Position numbers and translations under genes: made by a program | The notes under the pieces: generated by a model | Told to the model about the DNA's origin: nothing | The model's input: only the letters and a program-made list of their open reading frames with translations | The model's database searches: none | Part shown: positions 1 through 6,751 of the stretch, one piece after another | Numbering within the stretch: position 1 is the first letter of the stretch | Layout of the letters: each line of letters begins with the position of its first letter | From: an uncultured Verrucomicrobiota bacterium | GTDB taxonomy: Bacteria; Verrucomicrobiota; Verrucomicrobiia; Opitutales; LL51 | Assembly (NCBI GenBank): GCA_947174645.1 | Contig: CAMWJR010000024.1 | Location: 1-10,168 of the forward strand | Direction of reading: 5' to 3' | Length of the DNA: 10,168 nucleotides

Positions 1-114
1 CTGCCGAGAAGAGCCACAACGCTCCAACGCCGAGGCAAGTTTTCTTAAAAAATTCAACTCGATCGGGAAGGAGCCAAATCGACCACGGATCCCATCGGTG
101 CCAAAATATCTCAT
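1..114 (-). CDS. glmM: Phosphoglucosamine mutase GlmM, N-terminal 38 codons (cut by window edge)
   Basis: GlmM converts glucosamine-6-phosphate to glucosamine-1-phosphate in the cytoplasm, the step before GlmU makes UDP-GlcNAc for peptidoglycan and lipid A. The frame opens with ATG at 114-112 and runs off the left edge with no stop. The first residues read MRYFGTDGIRGRFGSFPIEL, the hallmark N-terminus of the alpha-D-phosphohexomutase family (YFGTDGIRG), and this short form is typical of GlmM rather than of PGM/ManB. The catalytic phosphoserine loop, near residue 100 in the family, lies outside the window. The gene starts 39 bp after the murJ stop on the same strand, so it probably belongs to the murJ transcription unit. 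I see no clear Shine-Dalgarno before the ATG. A related phosphomannomutase is possible but less likely. Confidence 0.88.
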   Translation of the reverse strand, partial: MRYFGTDGIRGRFGSFPIELNFLRKLASALERCGSSRQ

Positions 115-153
115 GCCGCGCGACGTTAACTAAAAATTCATACTTGACATCTT

Positions 154-1725
154 TTATCTGCGCAGCGACAAATATTTGAATTTTTTTATAAACATTTTTG
201 CTAATTGCAAAAGCGCCTGACGTTCTTTGAGAGGCGATAGAACATAAACAAGAGTGAAATATAAAATAACCCCGAGAGGCACGTTCACCGCGACACTGGT
301 CAACGACCACAATTTTTCGTTTGTCATCTGCTCCACAAGTAGATGATCTACGATTGCTACACATCCTCCCATCACACAGCTTGCGATTAAATAACGAATT
401 GCCTTTGGGGAACTAAAAATCGATGCACAAAACGCCTCGTAGGACCGAAGTCCGTAACGCAGTAAAGCGACTTGAAGAATGATCGATAAAAAGTTCGCAA
501 TCGCAACACCCAGAGCCTCTAGGGAATGTCGTAACGCCAGCGTTAGAAGCAGGTTAACGACAAAATTGATCGTCGAGTACCACATGGGGCGAACCATATC
601 CCTTTTGCTATGGTAGGCCCGCGTGAGAAAAATCGAAAGCGCGTAAAACGGGAGCGAAAGTGCAAAAACATCGAGTACGGGAACCGCAATGGCGACATCG
701 CCCGTTGTAAAATTTCCCCAACGGAACAAGAGCGTTAAAATCGCTTTGCTGAGACTTATAAGGCCCAACACTGATGGGAATAGAATCATCAAAATGAGCG
801 AAATTCCATTCTCAAACTCCGTTTTAAGCGCATCCTGTGCGTCCTGTGCCTCCAATTGCGAAAGACGAGGGAAAATAACCGTTGTCGCCGCAATGACAAA
901 TAACCCAAGTGGCAGCTCTATAAGCCGGTTAACAAGGTAGAGAATCGAAACCGCACTCGCGCTGACATCATACACAAGTGCCTGTGATGTCGCTGTATTA
1001 ATCTGAACAATCGTTGCCCCCAAAAGTCCCGGCAACAAGATGCGCCAAAACGCATCAATACGTTCGCTCTTCGAAAAATCCCAGTGGAAGCACCAATCGT
1101 GTGGCTTCAGCGCATACCAAAGGGATCCCATTTGAATAATACCGCCGATTAATACAGCACCACAAAGGATATAAATTGACACTTCGGGAGAAAAACAAAA
1201 CCCCACCGAAAGGGCCACAATCATACTCAAATTGAGCCAAATCGAATTACACGCTGCCAACCAAAAACGTCCGAAAACATTCAAAATTGCAGAGAGAACA
1301 GCCGCCATACAGATGAAAAACATATACGGCAGCAAGATTGCGCAAAAACGGAGCGTCAGCCGCCAGTTATCGGTCGTCGTCGGCCAAAAATATCCCCATA
1401 AAAATAACGCAATTCCAATAACAACGAGCGCTAGAAGTAATCGCATTAACCGCGACATGACCTGGTTGAGAAACTGGAACGCGGCCACTTTCCCCTCGAC
1501 GTGGTACTCTTTAGAAAATGTCGGGATTAAGACCGACGTGAGCGCCCCTTCGCCAAAAAGCCGCCGGAACAAGTTTGTCAGCGTAAATCCATTAAGAAAA
1601 GCCGCACTTAAGGCACTCGTCCCGAAAGCCGAAAACATCAAAATGTCGCGCAATAGACCGGTAATCCGCGAAAGTAGTGTGTAAAACGAAACACCAAAAA
1701 TGTGCAATAGTGTCTGTAATCTCAC
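154..1725 (-). CDS. murJ: Lipid II flippase MurJ (MviN family)
   Basis: MurJ is an inner-membrane MOP-superfamily transporter that flips lipid II to the periplasmic face for peptidoglycan assembly. The protein has 523 residues, normal for the family, and is a run of about 14 hydrophobic segments. The N-terminal signature is clear: SRITGLLRD (residues 19-27) and NLFRRLFGEGAL (51-62) keep the arginines equivalent to E. coli Arg18, Arg24, Arg52 and Arg53. YLVNRLIELP (263-272) keeps the Arg270 equivalent (Arg267). Two differences stand out: the position of E. coli Asp39 is Ala41, and the usual LPN before FRR is LTN. The start is GTG at 1725-1723, sharing GTGA with the stop of the upstream SDR gene, so translational coupling is likely. 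Only a weak AGGT lies upstream. The glmM gene follows, another cell-wall gene. Confidence 0.94.
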   Translation of the reverse strand: MRLQTLLHIFGVSFYTLLSRITGLLRDILMFSAFGTSALSAAFLNGFTLTNLFRRLFGEGALTSVLIPTFSKEYHVEGKVAAFQFLNQVMSRLMRLLLALVVIGIALFLWGYFWPTTTDNWRLTLRFCAILLPYMFFICMAAVLSAILNVFGRFWLAACNSIWLNLSMIVALSVGFCFSPEVSIYILCGAVLIGGIIQMGSLWYALKPHDWCFHWDFSKSERIDAFWRILLPGLLGATIVQINTATSQALVYDVSASAVSILYLVNRLIELPLGLFVIAATTVIFPRLSQLEAQDAQDALKTEFENGISLILMILFPSVLGLISLSKAILTLLFRWGNFTTGDVAIAVPVLDVFALSLPFYALSIFLTRAYHSKRDMVRPMWYSTINFVVNLLLTLALRHSLEALGVAIANFLSIILQVALLRYGLRSYEAFCASIFSSPKAIRYLIASCVMGGCVAIVDHLLVEQMTNEKLWSLTSVAVNVPLGVILYFTLVYVLSPLKERQALLQLAKMFIKKFKYLSLRR

Positions 1726-2741
1726 TTTCTGAGACCTAACTTTCGTCGTAATCTTAAGCCCCGCAAGAGCTCCGCGAGCCCTTGTTCGATCGTTATCAGC
1801 GGTGTATAACCCAAATCCCGGTACGCGCGCTCATGCGAAAAATAATGATTCTTACTTAAAACCGTCGCTAGCATCCGCGTCATGGGTGGCATTTTGAGAC
1901 GCAAAAACAGCTTGTAGAACACCTCCATCGCCCACCCTGCCCAGTATGCTCGGCGAAACGAGATGTGTTCCTGAACCTTTTCCAGCCCGACACTTTCTAA
2001 GATCATATTGATCAGCGACCAAAGCTTCACAGGCCGCTCTTGGCCGATGAAATACGCCTTACCGCCAGCAACATCTCGCTCCAAGGCATCAAACGCCAGG
2101 AGGTGCGCATGGGCAGCATTTTTTACGAATGTAATATCGACAAGGTTTTCGCCATCGCCGACAATTTTGAGCTGCTGTCGTCGTGCCCGCCGTAAAACAT
2201 TAGGTATAAGGTGGGGATCGCCCTCGCCGAGCATGAGATGAGGACGAATAGCAACCGTTTTTAACTGTGCCGAATTGTGGGCTAAAACGTGGGCTTCCGC
2301 TTGCGCTTTTGTCGTAACGTACGGCCAATGATAATGCTTCTGGAGCGGCAGTGATTCATCATTCCCAGAAAAATCGCGACTGTTAAAAACAACTGCGGGA
2401 GAGCTCGTCAAAACAAGCCTCGAAACGCCATACTTTTCACACGAGCTGACAACGTTTTTGGTTCCAACGACGTGTGTGTTGTAATAGGCCTGGTAATCCA
2501 TGTCCATCTTCGCACGGCCTGCGACATGAAAAACGGCATCGACACCGTCAACAGCACGCTCGACATCTTCTAAAAAGGATACGTCACCGGCCATAAAAGT
2601 GACGCCACGAGATTCGAGGACTGGCTGCTTGTGGCGGCCCATCGCGCGGACATCATACCCACGGTGTTGCAGTAACTCGATAATGTGGCAACCGAGAAAA
2701 CCACCCCCACCGGTGACCAAAACCTTCATGTCGGGCACCAT
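1722..2741 (-). CDS. OleD-like NAD(P)-dependent SDR (2-alkyl-3-oxoalkanoate reductase / 3-beta-HSD family)
   Basis: This is an extended short-chain dehydrogenase/reductase of 339 residues. It has the Rossmann motif GGGGFLG (11-17), Asp53 in the adenine-binding AGD, and the catalytic Tyr141-x3-Lys145 (YVTTK) with Ser113/Ser114 upstream. GDGENLVDITFVKNAAHAH (195-213), GKAYFI (227-232), PPMTRML (285-291) and the C-terminal DLGYTPLITIEQGL resemble, from memory, OleD. OleD is the ketoreductase of head-to-head long-chain olefin synthesis, within the 3-beta-hydroxysteroid dehydrogenase group. No oleA, oleB or oleC is in the window, so the substrate stays open; a sterol- or sugar-type SDR is the alternative. 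The last dozen residues are strongly basic. ATG at 2741 is preferred over the internal ATG at 2729 because GAGG lies 8 nt before it. The gene leads the murJ-glmM unit and overlaps murJ by 4 bp. Confidence 0.8.
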   Translation of the reverse strand: MVPDMKVLVTGGGGFLGCHIIELLQHRGYDVRAMGRHKQPVLESRGVTFMAGDVSFLEDVERAVDGVDAVFHVAGRAKMDMDYQAYYNTHVVGTKNVVSSCEKYGVSRLVLTSSPAVVFNSRDFSGNDESLPLQKHYHWPYVTTKAQAEAHVLAHNSAQLKTVAIRPHLMLGEGDPHLIPNVLRRARRQQLKIVGDGENLVDITFVKNAAHAHLLAFDALERDVAGGKAYFIGQERPVKLWSLINMILESVGLEKVQEHISFRRAYWAGWAMEVFYKLFLRLKMPPMTRMLATVLSKNHYFSHERAYRDLGYTPLITIEQGLAELLRGLRLRRKLGLRK

Positions 2742-2835
2742 GCAGATGGCCTCAATGGTGTCAATCTTGGGTTAATATCTCTCTTCTATGCGCTCTACAT
2801 TTGACAATTTTTGAACGGGTTTACCGTAAAAACCC
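2742..2835. promoter_or_regulatory. Divergent intergenic region with a consensus -35 facing the CPBP gene
   Basis: This 94-bp spacer must drive the SDR-murJ-glmM unit leftwards and the CPBP gene rightwards. On the plus strand a perfect -35 hexamer TTGACA lies at 2801-2806. No good -10 follows. The best is CGTAAA at 2825-2830 (spacer 18, three of six matches), which would place transcription start almost on the GTG at 2836. TACCGT at 2822-2827 (spacer 15) is the other option. For the minus strand I see AT-rich TATTAA at 2777-2772 without a convincing -35. That a promoter is present follows from the layout; the exact boxes are uncertain. Confidence 0.45.
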
Positions 2836-2837
2836 GT
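2815..2837. repeat. 8-bp inverted repeat covering the CPBP start codon
   Basis: The arms ACGGGTTT (2815-2822) and AAACCCGT (2830-2837) are perfect complements separated by 7 nt. The right arm contains the first two bases of the GTG start codon at 2836. As RNA it would fold into an 8-bp hairpin that hides the start codon. As DNA it would be a dyad overlapping the presumed -10 region and could be an operator. No Shine-Dalgarno is visible before this GTG. The repeat is seen directly; any role is inference. Confidence 0.55.
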
Positions 2838-3711
2838 GAAATCCGATCTATTCGTCCGGTTGCTTTTTTATTATCTCTGCTCGCTCGTTATTGCCGCTGT
2901 TTTAACACCTTTGGTTTTTCATGGCGCGCTGTTCTGGGAAGCTCATTGGCCTTCGCCTACCTTAGCACACTGGATTGGTAAAGGTTTCGGGGTCTTTTTC
3001 GAACGTATCCGTCTCGGCATATTACTCCTATTTTTTCCCTCTCTATGGCATCAATACCAGCAGCAACCGTTTTTCTCTCAAAAATCAGAAAAAACTTCTG
3101 TAACGTTTTTTTGCTACACGCTCATTGGAGCGGTTTTAGTGCTTATCCTCTGCAGCTGGGTTGTAATTTCTAATCACCCCGACAACAACATCCTTTTTCA
3201 GAGACTAACGCCGTACTTTGTGGCTAAATCCTTTCTTGGGGCGCTCGTTGTAGCAATTTTAGAAGAGTGGATTTTTCGCGGGGTGATTTTTCAGTCACTG
3301 CGCATGCACTGCCCCCAAATTATCGCAATCATTTTTTCGTCGCTTATTTTCGCCTACTTACACTTCCGCCCCGGTCTCATCGCCCAACAAGATATCGGCT
3401 TTGGGAGCGGATTCCAATATCTTTATTCTTATCTCTTTGAGACCGTTTTCTCGATCCGATGGGCACAATTCGGGCTATTGTTTTCCTTGGGATTTTTGCT
3501 CGCTTCCATCACTTCGGCAACGCAAACCCTCAAGGCTGCCATCGGACTCCATTTCGGTATTGTCTTTACGCTCATGTTATTGCGGCAGGCCCTGACATGC
3601 ACCACCGACCACACCGCTGTCTTTAACGTCAATACGATGATCTCGATGCCTATGGCGTATATCCTGATCTATGTCCTCAGCGCGTACTTTTTGACGAAAA
3701 AGGCTAGATAA
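2836..3711 (+). CDS. CPBP-family intramembrane glutamic endopeptidase (Rce1/Abi-like)
   Basis: This predicted multi-pass inner-membrane protease has 291 residues. The CPBP/Abi core is recognisable: EEWIFR at 143-148 (the EExxxR motif), His176 in LHFRPG, and His239 in GLHFGIV. These Glu and His residues form the active site in Rce1-type enzymes. Hydrophobic segments fall roughly at residues 8-29, 56-71, 91-111, 128-142, 161-176, 212-228, 234-250 and 270-287. In bacteria such proteins are linked to bacteriocin immunity, sorting or peptide processing, but most have no known substrate, and I cannot assign one here. The start is GTG; an in-frame TAA at 2827-2829 rules out anything upstream, and no Shine-Dalgarno is present. 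It is the only plus-strand gene of the window and ends inside the 3' end of hppA. Confidence 0.85.
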   Translation: MKSDLFVRLLFYYLCSLVIAAVLTPLVFHGALFWEAHWPSPTLAHWIGKGFGVFFERIRLGILLLFFPSLWHQYQQQPFFSQKSEKTSVTFFCYTLIGAVLVLILCSWVVISNHPDNNILFQRLTPYFVAKSFLGALVVAILEEWIFRGVIFQSLRMHCPQIIAIIFSSLIFAYLHFRPGLIAQQDIGFGSGFQYLYSYLFETVFSIRWAQFGLLFSLGFLLASITSATQTLKAAIGLHFGIVFTLMLLRQALTCTTDHTAVFNVNTMISMPMAYILIYVLSAYFLTKKAR

Positions 3712-5905
3712 TTTTCTCAAACGCGAGCGTTACACCGACAACCACAAGCGAAACGATCGACATAAGCTTGATAAGGATATTGAGGCTCGGACCTGCGGTA
3801 TCTTTGAACGGATCACCAACTGTGTCACCGATCACAGCGGCTTTGTAGGCCGGAGAGCCCTTGCCACCCATCGCCCCTTCCTCGATATATTTTTTGGCGT
3901 TATCCCAGGTCCCACCGGAATTGGCCATAAAGATCGCTAAAACAAAGCCCGTGGAGACGGCACCTGCGAGAAGACCAACAACGCCAGCGACACGCAAGAC
4001 AATTCCGACGATAATCGGCGAAAAGATCGCTAATAACGACGGCAACAGCATTTCGCGCTGAGCAGCCGAGGTCGAAATTTTGACACATTGAGCATAGTTC
4101 GGGACGGCCTTATTCTCCATGATGCCCGGGATTTCGCGAAATTGTCGACGCACTTCCTCTACCATGCTTGCCGCTGCACGTCCAACAGCATTAATCGACA
4201 GACCGCAAAAAACGAAGGCCAACATCGAACCAATAAAGAGCCCCATGAGCACCCGCGGGTTCAATAAATTAATCTGAAAATACGCAATGATATCCTCGAG
4301 ACTAAGCGTTGGGACATCTAAAACATTTCCATTGAGCACAATGTACTGCGTCCCCGAAGCAATGAGGCCACTCTTGATCGCACTAACATACGACGCCAAA
4401 AGCGCTAGGGCCGTGAGCGCCGCTGAACCAATCGCAAATCCCTTACCTGTTGCTGCAGTTGTATTTCCAAGTGCATCGAGCGCATCCGTACGGTGACGCA
4501 CCTCTTCTCCGAGTCCGCTCATCTCCGCATTTCCACCCGCATTGTCGGCGATCGGCCCGTAGGCATCGGTCGCCATCGTAATACCTAAGGTCGACAACAT
4601 TCCGACCGCGGCAATGGAAACCCCGTACAAGCCCATGATTGTATCGCGCTCCGGACCAATATTCTGTGCGAGATAAAACGCCGTTAGAGTCCCAACCGCA
4701 ACGATAATGACCGGAATAACCGTCGATAACATTCCGACACCGATTCCACTGATAATGACGGTTGCGGGCCCTGTTTGCGATTGTTCCGCAACATTTCGCG
4801 TCGGGAAATAAGCCTGAGAAGTGTAGTATTCTGACGATTTTCCAATGATCTCACCCGCAATTAAGCCCACTGCAACAGCGCCCCAAAGGCCAAGGGCATT
4901 CTCAAACCCCAATAGTTTAAAAATCAAAAATACTGCAACAAGAATAAATAGGCCGCTGAGTTTAATGCCGCGACCAAGCGCTTTGAGGAGGTCTAAACTC
5001 GACGCATCTTCCTTTGTCCGGACGACGAAAATTCCAATTACTGAAAGTACCGCCCCAACAGCACCAATCAACAGAGGCGCCAAAATGGCCTTCATCTGCA
5101 TCACAATACTGCCACGCGCAAACGCTGAGGCTCCAAGTGCCGCCGCCGCAAGCATTGCCCCGTAATACGATTCATACAAATCGGCACCCATACCCGCTAC
5201 ATCACCGACGTTATCACCCACATTATCGGCAATTGTAGCCGGATTTCGAGGGTCATCCTCGGGAATGCCCTCTTCGACTTTTCCAACAAGATCCGCTCCG
5301 ACATCGGCTGCTTTGGTAAAAATCCCGCCACCGACACGCGCAAATAAAGCCTGTAACGAAGCTCCCATCGCAAAGGTAAGCATCGTTCCCGTCAGCGTAA
5401 TCATCCGGTTCACGCTATCCGCCGGATCGGTATCAAAGAGATTCAGAACAACGAACCAAAAAGAGTAGTCCAAAAGCGCGAGACCGACAACCGTAAGCCC
5501 CATCACGGCACCACTCCGGAATGCAACACGTAACCCATCGTTCAATGAGTGCGAGGCCGCAAAAGCCGCGCGGGAAGAGGCCTGTGTCGCGGTTTGCATC
5601 CCGATAAATCCCGCTAAACCGGAACAAACACCGGCCGTAATAAATGCAAATGGCACCCAATGATTCTGAAGGTGAAAACGATATGCCAACAGCGACAAAA
5701 ATCCTGCAATGAGGAGAAATACCAAGCCAACAACCTTATATTGTTGCTTCAAATACGCGAGCGCCCCGCGATGAACGTAGGTTGCGATCTCAATCATGCG
5801 CTCGGTACCCGGTGCCTCGGCCTTCATCATCCGGAATAGGCGTCCCGCAACATACAACACAAATACCGCCGAAAGCGGAATTAGCCAAAAATAACCTGGT
5901 ATCAT
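3704..5905 (-). CDS. hppA: K+-dependent membrane-bound pyrophosphatase (Na+ and/or H+ pump)
   Basis: This enzyme hydrolyses cytoplasmic PPi and couples it to outward ion pumping across the inner membrane. The protein has 733 residues with about 16 hydrophobic segments, typical of the family. Substrate-site motifs are intact: [22 protein letters not shown] (201-222, given here only as a landmark), DNVGDNVGD (227-235), [12 protein letters not shown] (447-458) and [12 protein letters not shown] (692-703). In [11 protein letters not shown] (480-490) the residue after GNTT-A is Ala485 and then Gly487, where K+-independent enzymes carry Lys and Thr, so this is the K+-dependent type. DLYESYYG (242-249) carries Glu245 at the position seen in Na+-transporting forms, so Na+ or mixed Na+/H+ transport is likely. 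ATG at 5905 has a modest AGAAG six nt upstream and a good promoter. The 3' end overlaps the convergent CPBP gene by 8 bp. Confidence 0.95.
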   Translation of the reverse strand: MIPGYFWLIPLSAVFVLYVAGRLFRMMKAEAPGTERMIEIATYVHRGALAYLKQQYKVVGLVFLLIAGFLSLLAYRFHLQNHWVPFAFITAGVCSGLAGFIGMQTATQASSRAAFAASHSLNDGLRVAFRSGAVMGLTVVGLALLDYSFWFVVLNLFDTDPADSVNRMITLTGTMLTFAMGASLQALFARVGGGIFTKAADVGADLVGKVEEGIPEDDPRNPATIADNVGDNVGDVAGMGADLYESYYGAMLAAAALGASAFARGSIVMQMKAILAPLLIGAVGAVLSVIGIFVVRTKEDASSLDLLKALGRGIKLSGLFILVAVFLIFKLLGFENALGLWGAVAVGLIAGEIIGKSSEYYTSQAYFPTRNVAEQSQTGPATVIISGIGVGMLSTVIPVIIVAVGTLTAFYLAQNIGPERDTIMGLYGVSIAAVGMLSTLGITMATDAYGPIADNAGGNAEMSGLGEEVRHRTDALDALGNTTAATGKGFAIGSAALTALALLASYVSAIKSGLIASGTQYIVLNGNVLDVPTLSLEDIIAYFQINLLNPRVLMGLFIGSMLAFVFCGLSINAVGRAAASMVEEVRRQFREIPGIMENKAVPNYAQCVKISTSAAQREMLLPSLLAIFSPIIVGIVLRVAGVVGLLAGAVSTGFVLAIFMANSGGTWDNAKKYIEEGAMGGKGSPAYKAAVIGDTVGDPFKDTAGPSLNILIKLMSIVSLVVVGVTLAFEKII

Positions 5906-5926
5906 AAAACGCTTCTAAACACTGCT

Positions 5927-5954
5927 ATTAAATGTAAACGTGAGAAATTTTCAA
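5927..5954 (-). promoter_or_regulatory. Sigma70-type promoter for hppA
   Basis: On the minus strand, -35 TTGAAA (5954-5949, five of six matches) and -10 TTTAAT (5932-5927, five of six) are separated by 16 bp. Transcription would start near 5920, giving a leader of about 15 nt before the ATG at 5905, just long enough to hold the AGAAG ribosome site at 5916-5912. It sits in the 75-bp gap after yebC, the largest same-strand gap of the window. This suggests hppA is transcribed at least partly on its own. Confidence 0.55.
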
Positions 5955-5980
5955 TAACTTTTAACAATTTCGCCCCAAAA

Positions 5981-6739
5981 CTACGCTTCCTCACCTAATT
6001 GGTCCATCAAAGCTTCCGCAATCTCGTAATTCGCAAAGACACTTTTAACGTCGTCGAGGTCCTCAAGGCGCTCGACCATCCGTAAAACCTTTTTCGCAAC
6101 ATCGAGATCCTCGATCATGATTGTATTGTTGGGGATGTAGGCCAATTCCAGCGACTCGACCTCGATACCCGCCTCCTCTAGTGCACGTGCTACGGTATCG
6201 AAATCCGCAACCGCACAAAGCACCTCGTAGCAATCATCCTCCGTTTTAACGTCTTCGGCACCGGCTTCGAGAGCAATCTCCATGAGCTTATCTTCGGCGA
6301 CTTTATCGCGACCGACAATAAACTGTCCCTTGCGTTGAAAACTAAAGGCCAGCGCTCCGGCTCCCGCCATATTGCCCCCACATTTGCTAAAGGTACTGCG
6401 GACATCCGAAACCGTCCGGTTTTTGTTATCCGTTGTGACTTCGACGATCATCCCGACGCCTGCAGGACCATAACCCTCGTAAATGAGCTCCTCGATAACA
6501 ACTCCTGGAATTTCACCGGTCCCTTTTTGAATCGCTTTTTTAACGTTTTCCGCGGGCATATTTGCGGCCTTGGCTTTTTGAATGACCGTTCGGAGCCGCG
6601 GATTAAATTCGGGATCCTTACCGCCATCCCGAACGGCGATCGCAATTTCCTTGCTGAGAATACTAAAGAGTTTACCGCGTTTCGAATCAACGGCGGCCTT
6701 GTGGCGCTTCGTCGTTGCCCACTTACTATGCCCTGACAT
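5981..6739 (-). CDS. yebC: YebC/PmpR/TACO1-family translation or regulatory factor
   Basis: This is a full-length YebC-family protein of 252 residues. The N-terminus MSGHSKWATTKRHKAAVDSK is the family signature (GHSKWxxxKxxK), followed by GKLFSILSKEI and NPRLRTVIQKAKAANMP (45-61). YEGYGPAGVGMIVEVTTDNKNRT (about 87-109) and an acidic C-terminal domain complete the three-domain layout. The family was long annotated as a transcriptional regulator. Later work on bacterial YebC and mitochondrial TACO1 points to relief of ribosome stalling, notably at proline runs. Which role applies here cannot be told from sequence. The start is secure: an AGGAG six nt before the ATG overlaps the TAG stop of yidC, which argues for translational coupling and co-transcription. 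Confidence 0.96.
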   Translation of the reverse strand: MSGHSKWATTKRHKAAVDSKRGKLFSILSKEIAIAVRDGGKDPEFNPRLRTVIQKAKAANMPAENVKKAIQKGTGEIPGVVIEELIYEGYGPAGVGMIVEVTTDNKNRTVSDVRSTFSKCGGNMAGAGALAFSFQRKGQFIVGRDKVAEDKLMEIALEAGAEDVKTEDDCYEVLCAVADFDTVARALEEAGIEVESLELAYIPNNTIMIEDLDVAKKVLRMVERLEDLDDVKSVFANYEIAEALMDQLGEEA

Positions 6740-6751
6740 AAAATTCTCCTA
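6740..6751 (-). promoter_or_regulatory. yebC ribosome binding site overlapping the yidC stop codon
   Basis: On the minus strand TAGGAGA contains both the yidC stop (TAG, 6751-6749) and the Shine-Dalgarno AGGAG (6750-6746), with 6 nt to the yebC ATG at 6739. It is the best ribosome site in the window. Ribosomes ending on yidC would be placed to start on yebC. Confidence 0.8.

Noticed and set aside
144..175. Perfect TTGACA on the plus strand near the end of murJ
   Set aside because: No -10 at acceptable spacing (AAATAT is 20 bp away), and it points into murJ in antisense with no gene to serve.
826..850. Tandem repeat of a 9-bp unit in murJ giving AQDAQD (residues 293-298)
   Set aside because: It is only two imperfect copies in a loop between membrane segments; likely neutral.
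1232..1684. 150-codon plus-strand open frame opposite the murJ start
   Set aside because: It is an antisense shadow of a confidently recognised gene; its composition is low-complexity basic and I see no ribosome site or promoter.
2759..2764. TTGACA on the minus strand upstream of the SDR gene
   Set aside because: A -10 at normal spacing would fall on or inside the start codon, so it cannot be a useful promoter for a leadered mRNA.
4845..5165. Plus-strand open frame of about 106 codons within hppA
   Set aside because: Its Ala/Pro/Thr-rich composition is what an antisense frame of a Gly/Ala-rich membrane protein produces; there are no family features.
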